NCBI GenBank assembly: GCA_027013815.1 | Contig: JALWFY010000091.1 | Span: 1 to 42,563, forward strand | Direction: 5' to 3' | DNA: 42,563 nt | From: Desulfohalobiaceae bacterium | GTDB taxonomy: Bacteria; Desulfobacterota; Desulfovibrionia; Desulfovibrionales; Desulfothermaceae | In this document: positions 1 to 6,215 of the stretch, one piece after another | Layout of the letters: every line of letters begins with the position of its first letter | Numbering within the stretch: the stretch's first letter is position 1 | Position numbers and translations under genes: made by a program | The notes under the pieces: generated by a model | Databases searched by the model: none | The model's input: the letters and a program-made list of their open reading frames with translations, nothing else | What the model was told of the DNA's origin: nothing

Positions 1-1
1 G

Positions 2-175
2 GATGAAAAAATTCATCAATTTTTAAAATTTATGTTTGAAATCCATCCACCTCTTCAGGATAATAAACTTATTAGGGCATTTAAAAAAAATCACCCAGAT
101 GTACCAATTACAAATGCAAAGCAATACATGGGAGTGATGTTTTATGAGAAACAAAATTATAAGGAGCCAACATGA
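2..175 (+). CDS. 3' end of an unrecognised protein, cut by the window edge
   Basis: An open frame runs from base 2 to the TGA at 173-175, giving the last 57 residues of a protein whose start is outside the window. The tail is polar and ends in ENQKNYKEPT-like charged residues (as read: YEKQNYKEPT). I recognise no family. Its stop overlaps the ATG of the next gene in an ATGA arrangement, so the two are probably co-translated and may work together. The open frame, codon use like that of its neighbours and the stop-start overlap support it as a real gene end. Confidence 0.5.
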   Translation, partial: DEKIHQFLKFMFEIHPPLQDNKLIRAFKKNHPDVPITNAKQYMGVMFYEKQNYKEPT

Positions 176-618
176 TCAAGAACGAAGTATTTGCTGCCTT
201 AGAAATTTTGCTTGAAGAAATAGAGATGGTTATTAGTAAGATTAAAAATGCAGGAGCAACTGCCTTTCAGAAAGGAGAATACAATAAAGTGGAAGAAATA
301 AAAGAAAAAGCTACCACTCTTGAAAAATTTAGAGAAAAAGTAAAACAGCTTCAAAACGAATGGCAGACAAACTTTTCCTCTTTATCAATTAGATCTGGTA
401 AAAAAAGAAAAACAAAAAATAAACTAAAAAGAGGGCTTAGGACTCCAGAAGGTGCGTTCAGGATTCCTATTTTAGAATCTATTATGGAATTAGATGGTTC
501 AGCACCCATGTCCAATGTGCTTGAGCTTGTGGAAAAGAAAATAAAAGAAGAATTAAATGAATATGATTACCAGTTGTTGCCTTCTACTAATACGGTTCGT
601 TGGAAAAATACTGCTTAA
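172..618 (+). CDS. Coiled-coil protein with Mrr-N-like winged-helix start, interrupted at its 3' end
   Basis: The 148-residue frame starts with a helical, charged region (about 1-80, likely coiled coil), then a Lys/Arg-rich linker (about 75-88). From about residue 95 it begins a segment like the N-terminal winged helix of Mrr-type restriction proteins (ESIMELDGSAPMSNVLELVE, then TNTVRWKNTA). That domain should continue with a basic helix and a wing, but the frame ends at TAA 616-618. The missing half is present immediately downstream in the +1 frame (see 619-742). No Mrr nuclease domain follows. ATG 172 overlaps the previous stop. It may act as a small DNA-binding protein, or it may be a pseudogene. 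Basis: domain resemblance read by eye. Confidence 0.55.
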   Translation: MIKNEVFAALEILLEEIEMVISKIKNAGATAFQKGEYNKVEEIKEKATTLEKFREKVKQLQNEWQTNFSSLSIRSGKKRKTKNKLKRGLRTPEGAFRIPILESIMELDGSAPMSNVLELVEKKIKEELNEYDYQLLPSTNTVRWKNTA

Positions 619-737
619 GTGGTGCAGAAACACTATGGTTCAGGAAGGACTTTTAAAATCTGACTCTCCCAGGGGCAGGTGGGAGATTAGTGAAAGAGGA
701 AGGGAATATTTGAAGGAAGTTAAGAATAAAACAAGTC
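486..737 (+). repeat. Direct repeat copy 1 (within the Mrr-N-like gene)
   Basis: About 250 bp here is nearly identical to 3081-3334. The match starts at GGAATTAGATGG and ends around ACAAGT. Both copies share the GCTTAAGTGG frameshift site. Copy 1 has intact sequence on both sides of that site, so it is the less decayed copy. Confidence 0.85.
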
Positions 738-742
738 ATTAA
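619..742 (+). pseudogene. Out-of-frame C-terminal half of the Mrr-N-like winged helix
   Basis: Skipping one T in the GCTTAAGTGG stretch at 613-622 joins TNTVRWKNTA to KWCRNTMVQEGLLKSD and then to GRWEISERGREYLKE, ending at TAA 740-742. This restores a textbook winged-helix ending: basic helix, GLL turn, W-x-I-T/S-E-x-G-R-x-Y-L wing. The full gene would therefore run 172-742. The same slip point is present in the second copy near 3210, so the lesion is either old or used for recoding. The open stretch from 557 in this frame is too short to be an independent domain. Confidence 0.6.
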
Positions 743-839
743 AATGTGTTTAATACCAATTCTCTTTGAGTTATATTTTTTTATGCAACTTATTAGATTT
801 TAGTTATATAGGAAAGCGAAAGATGTGAGAATATAATTT

Positions 840-1328
840 ATGGCAATTAATTGTAAAAAGTATTACCCCTTTCTTTTTACAGTGAAGGCACTTCACGAAT
901 TTTTTTCTATATGGCTCCGAGCTTTAGAGCTGTATTATAAAAGCCCTTCTCAGAAAGAAGTAACAAATGTTATTTTAATTGATGAAATAGATAATGGACT
1001 GCATTATTCTATTAAACCTATGATCTGGGATTTAATTTTCAAAATTGCCGTGGATTTTAATATCCAATTTTTTATTACTACCCATGATGAAGAGTTTTTC
1101 TGCTCTTTATTTGATCTAAAAGATGTAAAAAAATATAAAGATCTCTTTCAGTTTATTAGATCAAGTGAAAACCAAATAGTAGCTTATTATGACTTTGAGA
1201 TGTTAAAGCTCATAGCAGAAAAGAATCTTTTAAATAAATATGGAAAATTAGAGGCTAAAAAAACACTAACACAGGATGATAATTTTGAAAAAGTAAAGAA
1301 AATTCTTATTATTGAAGATGCGGTTTAA
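840..1328 (+). pseudogene. C-terminal fragment of an AAA/OLD-like ABC-type ATPase without Walker A
   Basis: The 162-residue frame has a clear Walker B (VILIDEIDNGLH, residues 44-55) and a switch/H-loop (FFITTHDEE, about 78-85). These are spaced as in the C-terminal half of AAA_21/OLD-family ATPases that pair with defence nucleases. There is no Walker A P-loop, and the first 40 residues do not look like the ABC signature region. There is also no convincing ribosome-binding site. I infer an N-terminally deleted remnant that cannot hydrolyse ATP alone. It ends in KKILIIEDAV, which recalls the start of a TOPRIM-like partner but stops there. It could instead be a divergent small protein. Confidence 0.5.
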
Positions 1329-1457
1329 TATTATGAGAAAACCTATTAAAAACGCAAAGTATGAAATTCATTGTCATATAGGCTATAAGCGTAATGATAA
1401 ACTGTATTTAAAACTTTCATCCGCTATAACAAACTGTTCGCTTCAAAATTTATAGTC

Positions 1458-1485
1458 TTGACATGGTTCACGTGCATGTTAACAT
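1458..1485 (+). promoter_or_regulatory. Promoter with overlapping palindrome in front of higBA-like pair
   Basis: A perfect -35 TTGACA (1458-1463) and -10 TAACAT (1480-1485) are 16 bp apart. A perfect 10-bp palindrome ATGTTAACAT (1476-1485) covers the -10 box, as expected for an operator used by the downstream HTH antitoxin. Transcription would begin about 1492, exactly at the toxin ATG, so the mRNA may be leaderless. Promoter activity is inference from the motif. Confidence 0.5.
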
Positions 1486-1491
1486 CAGTTA

Positions 1492-1845
1492 ATGCGAGAA
1501 ATTATTTTTTACAGAACTGATTCTGGCAAATGCCCTGTGGAGGAGTTTTTGGATTCTCTGAATGCAAAAGAAGCTCAGAAGGTAACATGGGTTCTAAGGC
1601 TTGTTGAAGAACTACCGAGGATTCCATCCCAATATTTTAAAAAATTAGCAAATACTGATGATATTTGGGAGATAAGAGTAAATTTAGGTGGTAACATAAT
1701 CAGAATCTTAGGCTTTTGGGATGGCCCCAATCTAGTAGTTCTTACGCATGGTTTTCACAAAAAGACACAGAAGACACCTCTACAGGCAATTAAATTAGCA
1801 GAGGCTAGGAAAAGAGATTACTTGCAGAGGAGGTGTAAAAAATGA
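1492..1845 (+). CDS. higB: RelE/HigB-family toxin (phage Gp49-like)
   Basis: This 117-residue protein has the HigB/Gp49-like (DUF891) layout: N-terminal strand REIIFYRTDSGKCPVEEFL, a central helix pair, the core strand DDIWEIRVNLGGNIIRIL, then LVVLTHGFHKKTQKTP and a basic C-terminal helix with AEARKRDYL. Family members are ribosome-dependent mRNA interferases. The IWEIR and H-GFxKKTxKTP elements are the family hallmarks. Length is normal. The stop overlaps the antitoxin start (ATGA at 1842-1845), giving the toxin-first order typical of higBA. There is no ribosome-binding site upstream, which fits a leaderless message. Sure of family, less sure that it is active. Confidence 0.88.
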   Translation: MREIIFYRTDSGKCPVEEFLDSLNAKEAQKVTWVLRLVEELPRIPSQYFKKLANTDDIWEIRVNLGGNIIRILGFWDGPNLVVLTHGFHKKTQKTPLQAIKLAEARKRDYLQRRCKK

Positions 1846-2117
1846 GTGATCTTCAGAAATACATTGAAAAACGTAAAGCGATTGATCCTGATTTTGCAAT
1901 TCATTATGAATCTGGCTATCAGCAATTTAAAGTAGGAGCCATGCTAAGATTAGCTAGAGAAGAAGCTGGCTTAACCCAAGAACAACTTGCCCGCAAACTC
2001 CGCACAAAAAAATCAGCTATCTCCAGGATTGAAAACCATGCTGAAGATATAAAGTTATCGACATTGGAAAAGATTGCTCAGGCATTAGGAAAAACTTTAA
2101 AAGTTGAAGTTGTATAG
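1842..2117 (+). CDS. higA: XRE-family HTH antitoxin (HigA-like)
   Basis: The 91-residue protein has an XRE helix-turn-helix at about residues 32-85 (MLRLAREEAGLTQEQLARKL, then KSAISRIENHAEDIKLSTL). It should neutralise the upstream toxin and repress the promoter at 1458-1485. A GGAGG at 1828-1832, inside the toxin gene, can serve as ribosome-binding site. The protein ends directly after the HTH (LGKTLKVEVV), with no C-terminal tail, so it is not of the SecB-dependent HigA type. It is followed about 25 bp later by an attC-like hairpin. Confidence 0.9.
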   Translation: MSDLQKYIEKRKAIDPDFAIHYESGYQQFKVGAMLRLAREEAGLTQEQLARKLRTKKSAISRIENHAEDIKLSTLEKIAQALGKTLKVEVV

Positions 2118-2140
2118 TTCATTGAAATATAAAAAGAAAA

Positions 2141-2225
2141 AGCGAACAATTCATTGCACCTGACCGCTATTCCGCTGCGCCCTGTGGGCTTGCTCCATAG
2201 CGGCAGGTGAATTCTGACGTAATGC
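2141..2225 (+). other. attC-like GC-rich imperfect hairpin (possible integron recombination site)
   Basis: In strongly A+T-rich surroundings, the arms CACCTGACCGCTAT (2157-2170) and ATAGCGGCAGGTG (2197-2209) pair perfectly except for one unpaired base. That is the extrahelical-base geometry of attC sites. The flanks read GAACAATTCATT on the left and GAATTCTGACGTAA on the right, close to the left and right simple sites of many chromosomal attCs. The outer core boxes are degenerate (GTAATGC instead of GTTRRRY). It starts 24 bp after the antitoxin stop, where attC would lie in a cassette. It could alternatively be a terminator-like hairpin. Confidence 0.4.
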
Positions 2226-2371
2226 TTTTGATATGGCTTTTAGAGATTTTTTAGATTTAAAGCAAAAAAATTATTTCTTTCTTTAAATTATCATTATCCC
2301 ATACATAAAAATGCATTTTATAAACTAAAACTATCTCGGCCAAGAATGGCTTTGAAGCCAAAAAACAAAGA

Positions 2372-2668
2372 ATGCAAAATCTTCTTAAAATTACCCTGCC
2401 AGATGAGGCGATTTGTCGGGAAATTATGCTATCTCTTGGCTATCTCAAAAACAAAGTAAATTTTTTAGAACTTGTATTGATTCTTCCATATTCTGAAGTA
2501 AAAAAACTTAAAAATTGGGAAATCATAGAAAAAGCCCTTTTATACAGGGCCGGCTTTATAGATGAGAAAGATGGTTTACCAAAGGATTTTGATTTTTCTT
2601 TAAAAATGGATAAAACAAGTGAGGAAGTCACCACCTTTTTAGAAAGAAAGATATTTTTGAGAAGATAA
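2372..2668 (+). pseudogene. Fragment resembling the C-terminal part of a DUF2851-like protein
   Basis: The 98-residue frame can be read upstream in frame to about 2345 (AKNGFEAKKQR before the first Met). It contains ICREIMLSLGYLKNKVNFLE, LILPY and then EKALLYRAGFIDEKDGLP. This order (alanine/arginine helix, LGYxxNxxxFLxLA, then an ALLxxAGFL segment) recalls DUF2851 proteins, which are normally over 400 residues. Only a piece is present and the start lacks a ribosome-binding site, so I treat it as a remnant. Function of the family is unknown to me. The match is by memory of the family pattern and is moderate at best. Confidence 0.35.
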
Positions 2669-2758
2669 ATCTTCAACAGGACAAATCTTATGCCAAACCT
2701 TATCAGGTTAAGCAAGTGAGAAACTTAATCCTAAAATATAAATTAATGGAGAAATTAG

Positions 2759-2980
2759 ATGATGAATGATTATAGGTATGAAATAATAATATATTGGAGC
2801 AAAGAAGATAATGCTTTTATTGCCGAAGTTCCTGAATTACCTGGTTGTATGGCACATGGTAATACTTATGAAGAGGCTTTAAAAAATATAAAAGATGCGA
2901 TAATGTTATGGATTGATACTGCTAAGGAATTTGGAGATCCTATTCCAAAACCAAAAGAAGAAAAATTAATGTATGCATAG
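2759..2980 (+). CDS. HicB-like (UPF0150) antitoxin-fold protein, orphan
   Basis: The 73-residue protein is a minimal HicB-like domain: YEIIIYWSKEDNAFIAEVPE, then LPGCMAHGNTYEEALKNIKD and a C-terminal amphipathic helix. GGAG at 2748-2751 sits 7 bases before ATG 2759; the ATG three bases later is an alternative. Such proteins normally bind a HicA mRNA interferase, but no hicA is adjacent, and the next hicA (3492) has its own hicB. It has no DNA-binding C-terminal domain. It may be an orphan antitoxin or anti-toxin decoy. The next feature is an attC-like hairpin a few bases after its stop. Confidence 0.8.
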   Translation: MMNDYRYEIIIYWSKEDNAFIAEVPELPGCMAHGNTYEEALKNIKDAIMLWIDTAKEFGDPIPKPKEEKLMYA

Positions 2981-2984
2981 TTTA

Positions 2985-3051
2985 CTAAAATAGTACAGTG
3001 GACTGGTCTTTTGCTACGCTCCAAACCAACCACTGGCCTTTGACGTTATAA
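2985..3051 (+). other. Second attC-like hairpin
   Basis: CAGTGG (2996-3001) pairs with CCACTG (3030-3035), and inside it TGGT (3004-3007) pairs with ACCA (3025-3028), with unequal 2- versus 1-base bulges. The right flank CCTTTGACGTTATAA (core GTTATAA 3045-3051) is close to the GTTRRRY core of attC sites. The left core is degenerate. It begins within 20 bp of the preceding HicB-like stop, the same layout as the site at 2141-2225. Integron identity is inference. Confidence 0.35.
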
Positions 3052-3080
3052 AAATTAAAAAGAGTTCAATTTCTCTTGGA

Positions 3081-3334
3081 GGAATTAGATGGTTCAGCAC
3101 CCATGTCTAATGTGCTTGAGCTTGTGGAAAAGAAAATAAAAGAAGAATTAAATGAATATGATTACCAGTTATTGCCTTCTACCAATACGGTTCGTTGGAA
3201 AAACACCGCTTAAGTGGTGCAGAAACACCATGGTTAAATAAGGACTTTTAAAATCTGACTCTCCCAGAACCATTTGGGAGATTAGTGAAAAGGGAAGGGA
3301 ATATTTGAAGGAAGTAAAAATAAAAACAAGTTGA
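3081..3334 (+). pseudogene. Truncated, doubly broken copy 2 of the Mrr-N-like segment
   Basis: This is a near-identical copy of 486-737. It lacks the N-terminal 100 codons, carries the same GCTTAAGTGG frameshift (about 3208-3217), and has an additional in-frame stop after NTMVK where copy 1 reads NTMVQEG. It cannot make a complete winged helix. The copy begins about 30 bp after the attC-like core at 3045-3051. The following 3335-3491 stretch contains only short frames; one ends at 3450 (LTEEGQKEVYWWVAKVVKN) and I do not recognise it. Confidence 0.8.
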
Positions 3335-3447
3335 CAACATCGTCTTTAACTCCGTCGGCTAACCGAAGAAGGACAAAAAGAAGTCTATTGGTGGGTTGCA
3401 AAAGTGGTGAAGAACAGGTCAGAAAAGGTAATGGGTGGCAAGTTTAC

Positions 3448-3476
3448 TTGACAATAATATCAAATACGATATCATT
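3448..3476 (+). promoter_or_regulatory. hicAB promoter with overlapping operator-like inverted repeat
   Basis: -35 TTGACA (3448-3453) and -10 TATCAT (3470-3475) have 16-bp spacing. Arms AATAATATC (3453-3461) and GATATCATT (3468-3476) match at 8 of 9 positions and span the whole promoter spacer and -10. The HicB protein downstream has a ribbon-helix-helix domain, so autoregulation here is the natural inference. Confidence 0.5.
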
Positions 3477-3491
3477 AATGTTGAAAAAAAT

Positions 3492-3758
3492 ATGTCAAAG
3501 ACCAAAAAAAGATGCAAGCTGGTAAAGGCCATATTGACTAATCGGAAACATGTTAGTTTTGAAGATATTGATAAGCTGCTTAGAGCCTTTGGTTATGAGC
3601 CTAAACAACCTAGAGGAGGAAGTAGCCACTATGTTTACAGGAAAAAGGGGGTAAACCCTATTGTTGTTCCATTTAAGCGTCCATTTCTCAAAGAGGTTTA
3701 TGTTAAAAAAGTAATTAAACAGCTTGGTCTGGAGGATTTTTATGAAGAAAATTGCTGA
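3492..3758 (+). CDS. hicA: HicA-family mRNA interferase toxin
   Basis: I start it at ATG 3492 (MSKTKKRCKLVKAILTNRKH), giving 88 residues. The frame is open to 3435, but that start would lie in the promoter. The HicA dsRBD-like fold is visible: VSFEDIDKLLRAFGYEPKQP, then GGSSHYVYRK with the catalytic-type histidine at residue 46, then PIVVPFKRPFLKEVYVKKVI. Family members cleave mRNA. The gene overlaps hicB by 17 bases. It is slightly longer than the common 60-80-residue HicA proteins because of an N-terminal arm. Confidence 0.9.
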   Translation: MSKTKKRCKLVKAILTNRKHVSFEDIDKLLRAFGYEPKQPRGGSSHYVYRKKGVNPIVVPFKRPFLKEVYVKKVIKQLGLEDFYEENC

Positions 3759-4233
3759 TAAACTTAAGTACTATATGAATTTACCTTATACGATAGAGAT
3801 TATTCCTTATCAAGATGGAGGTTTCTTTGCAAAGATTAAAGAACTTGAAGGATGCATGACTGAAGGAGAAACCTTAGAAGAGACCTTAGAACTGTTGGAA
3901 GACGCCAAAAAAGTATGGTTAGAAGCTGCTCTTGAAGATGGTTTGGAGATCTCATTACCTGAATCAATGAGAGAGGAAAAGGAATACAGTGGAAAAATTT
4001 TACTTAGATTACCTAAATCTCTTCACAAAAAGTTAGTTGAAGGTGCTCAGAAAGAAGGGGTAAGCGTAAATACTTATATAGTCAATCTTCTGTCTGAAAA
4101 AAATGCAAAAAGAGAACTTTTAAATAACCTAATACAAATATTGGAAAAGAATTCTTATTATTTTGAAGAGGAAAGCCCTAATTCTTATGGTGAATATGAG
4201 ACGAAACTTAATTTAATAAAACCAGCTGCATAA
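3742..4233 (+). CDS. hicB: HicB antitoxin with RHH domain and a C-terminal tail (candidate chaperone-addiction type)
   Basis: ATG 3742 is chosen because GGAGG lies 6 bases upstream (3731-3735); an in-frame start at 3724 would add six residues. Of 163 residues, 1-70 form the HicB RNase-H-like fold (YTIEIIPYQDGGFFAKIKEL, EGCMTEGETLEETLE). Residues 83-122 form the ribbon-helix-helix part (SGKILLRLPKSLHKKL, EGVSVNTYIVNLL). Residues 123-163 are an extra tail with an aromatic YYF at 139-141 and a polar end. Antitoxins controlled by SecB-like chaperones carry such tails (chaperone addiction domain). A SecB-like gene follows 14 bp later. The tail's role is inference. Confidence 0.88.
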   Translation: MKKIADKLKYYMNLPYTIEIIPYQDGGFFAKIKELEGCMTEGETLEETLELLEDAKKVWLEAALEDGLEISLPESMREEKEYSGKILLRLPKSLHKKLVEGAQKEGVSVNTYIVNLLSEKNAKRELLNNLIQILEKNSYYFEEESPNSYGEYETKLNLIKPAA

Positions 4234-4247
4234 TTTAGGAAGAATCT

Positions 4248-4715
4248 ATGAAAAACATTTCTGAGGCATTTATAAAAGAAGATTACAATAATTTTATTCG
4301 TTCTATAGAACTTGAAGAGATATATGTTTCTGACTTAAGTTTTAAGCGTTTTGGAAATTTACCAGAAGACATTGAAATTTCAGTCAAAGTAATAATTAAG
4401 CCAACAAAAAATGAATATAAAAAGATTGACAGTGATTTATATGAGATCACTCACCGTATTTTATTTAAGTTGGAATATATCCAAGAAGCACAGAGAAAGG
4501 CCTTTTTCGAACTTAAAGCAACCTATAAACTAAATTACCGAACCAAACTTGAGCTTACAGATGAAATTTTTAAAATCTTCATTAAAAGGAACATTCCCAT
4601 AAATGTTGCTCCTTTTTTGAGAGAAACAATTAGCAACTCCATGTATAGAGCAGGCCTACCTCCCATTTTACTCCCATTACTAAAATCTAAATCCAATGAC
4701 CATAAAGGTAAATAA
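4248..4715 (+). CDS. SecB-like chaperone, probably the third gene of a toxin-antitoxin-chaperone operon
   Basis: The 155-residue length and the C-terminal signature APFLRETISNSMYRAGLPPI followed by LLPLLK (about 121-146) match SecB, where the same place reads FPYxREIxSxxxxRGGFPPLxL. The N-terminal half has alternating strands (LEEIYVSDLSFKRF, EDIEISVKVII) as in SecB. GGAAG lies just before ATG 4248, and the gene is 14 bp from hicB in the same direction. General SecB serves protein export; the solitary location in a hicAB operon and divergence from housekeeping SecB suggest instead that it protects and activates this HicB. Known TAC systems (e.g. HigBA-SecB of Mycobacterium) are the precedent. 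Confidence 0.75.
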   Translation: MKNISEAFIKEDYNNFIRSIELEEIYVSDLSFKRFGNLPEDIEISVKVIIKPTKNEYKKIDSDLYEITHRILFKLEYIQEAQRKAFFELKATYKLNYRTKLELTDEIFKIFIKRNIPINVAPFLRETISNSMYRAGLPPILLPLLKSKSNDHKGK

Positions 4716-4737
4716 TGCCTCTCCATTGGAATCTTTA

Positions 4738-5814
4738 CTATAAAAGAGCTAAAAATGTTTTATAGTTGGATTTTGGTATCTGTGTCCACACCAAGTCTCT
4801 ACCAGATTTTTCCATTTTTACAAACCCTGATTTGTGTAGCATCTTAAGTTGATGCCTTATTCTATCAATGGACAGTTGAATCTTTTCTGAAATTTCTCTT
4901 GTGGTCATAGGCTCATCATTTAATAGGGTTAGTATTTTTTCATATCCATTTTCTTTATTGCAATAATATTTAAGGGGAATTTCTTTTATTGATGGATGAG
5001 AACTTGTATTGTTATGGGCTATTATGGTTGAAAAATAGTTTTTTATCCATTCCTGGGCAGCCTTTCTGGAGCCAGCAAACACAATCTGTACCTGGGATTT
5101 CACAAAGAGTTCAGAGATGAGTCTGGAAGAAGTTGTTGCCTTAAGGGGTTTTACTTTTTCTGGATTTAGAAAATCATAATAGTTTGCCTCAATGAGAAGG
5201 GCAGAATTTTTATATGAGGCAAGGGCTTCTATATTTAAAAGGAATAGATTTATATTTGATATGTCTTTAATAAAATTTTGAAAGGTCTTTCTCTCAACAA
5301 CTGCTTTAATTTCACCTGTATTTGACAGTAGGGCATAATCCCCTGTTTTTAAATATCCCTTTATTATTTTTGCATCGCCAAAGCTATATGCATATCTTTC
5401 ATTGCTTGAAATCAAAATTGTATGTTCTCTTATATTTGCCTTTGGAATATACAACCTAGGTTTTCTCTCCCTTATTCCCTTCTGGGTCCTAAAAAAGATT
5501 TGATTATAATAACCCTCCTTATGTTTATACTTTTTTTTGATAAAGAGGAATTCACATTTATTTTTTATGTTTCTATCAAGCGTAATAATTAATTTTACAT
5601 TGTATTTTCTAAAACTTTTCACTGATACTTCTTCAATAACCTCTGCCTCTTTTGGAAATTTATTGTCTGCTTCAAGACAAAATATATTCCCTTTTTCCCC
5701 TGGCCATAGCTCTTGTATTAATAGAGATAACAAAACTTCTTTTTCATTTAAAATAAAGAGCCTAAAAGGGAATTTTCCTCTATCATTTTTTATTATAATC
5801 CATTTTAGTTTCAT
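4738..5814 (-). CDS. ERCC4/XPF-type nuclease-domain protein with C-terminal winged helix
   Basis: The protein has 358 residues. An ERCC4-like nuclease core is visible at about 130-265: the ISSNERY strand, LKTGDYALLSNTGEIKAVVE and then ERKTFQNF. This is the GDx(n)ERKx3D motif, but the last aspartate is replaced by asparagine (ERKTFQN). A C-terminal helix-turn-helix (about 295-345: LLNDEPMTTREISEKI, IRHQLKMLHKSGFV) should bind DNA. The N-terminal 120 residues are unassigned. It lies opposite to the cassette-like genes, converging on the SecB-like gene with 22 bp between. It may be a repair, restriction or regulatory protein; catalysis is uncertain because of the Asn. Confidence 0.65.
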   Translation of the reverse strand: MKLKWIIIKNDRGKFPFRLFILNEKEVLLSLLIQELWPGEKGNIFCLEADNKFPKEAEVIEEVSVKSFRKYNVKLIITLDRNIKNKCEFLFIKKKYKHKEGYYNQIFFRTQKGIRERKPRLYIPKANIREHTILISSNERYAYSFGDAKIIKGYLKTGDYALLSNTGEIKAVVERKTFQNFIKDISNINLFLLNIEALASYKNSALLIEANYYDFLNPEKVKPLKATTSSRLISELFVKSQVQIVFAGSRKAAQEWIKNYFSTIIAHNNTSSHPSIKEIPLKYYCNKENGYEKILTLLNDEPMTTREISEKIQLSIDRIRHQLKMLHKSGFVKMEKSGRDLVWTQIPKSNYKTFLALL

Positions 5815-6215
5815 TGGTCTTGAAAGCTATTTTTTGATTTTTTAGTAATAGGAATGGAGACAGGCACAGGAGCCAGTCCTTTTCTTCAATCTCTTCTACA
5901 TTATATCAATGTAATTTAGCTATATCTCTCACTGCCTTTGAAATTTTATTCTAGGAATTTTTTAAAAAAGGTAAAGATTTTTTTGAGGGAATCATAAGTC
6001 AAAATGTAGAATTTTCAAGGTTTGAATTTCGGATTATTCTGCATTTAGCGGTGCAGGACACAAAAATGTTGTACAACATATAGGGGCCACCTAAATAATA
6101 AAACTATTTATCTTTTTCTATACACAAACAACTTGTCATCAATATACTTGCTTATTTTCCATATTTATAATAGATTAATTTTAATTAATAACATTCTATC
6201 CTAAAAAATCTAACC
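5815..6215. other. Intergenic region, no gene seen, one 14-bp palindrome
   Basis: I find no supported ORF or RNA gene in these 400 bp. It contains a perfect 14-bp palindrome ATGTTGTACAACAT at 6066-6079 and a lone -10-like TATAAT at 6166-6171 ahead of the DUF202 gene without a good -35 at the normal distance. Both the nuclease gene (leftward) and the DUF202 gene (rightward) start from this region. Confidence 0.6.
6066..6079. promoter_or_regulatory. Perfect 14-bp palindrome, candidate operator
   Basis: ATGTTG|TACAACAT reads the same on both strands without mismatch and sits in the divergent intergenic space about 250 bp from the nuclease start and 140 bp from the DUF202 start. No matching second copy was seen elsewhere in the window. 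The regulator is unknown. Confidence 0.3.

Noticed and set aside
1380-1442. Third attC-like stretch (AGCGTAATG ... AACAAACTGTTCGCT)
   Set aside because: Single boxes resemble attC ends, but no bulged stem could be drawn and the orientation is inconsistent.
1333-1455. 40-residue frame after the ATPase fragment
   Set aside because: There is no ribosome-binding site, no recognisable domain, and the sequence looks like leftover DNA before the higBA promoter.
3331-3525. 64-residue frame between the Mrr-like copy 2 and hicA
   Set aside because: Its composition (Ser/Arg-rich start, no domain) and its overlap with the hicA promoter and start suggest a chance frame.
4738-5814. Integrase or recombinase for the cassette-like region
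   Set aside because: The protein shows an ERCC4-type motif and a winged helix, with no tyrosine-recombinase R-H-R-Y pattern.
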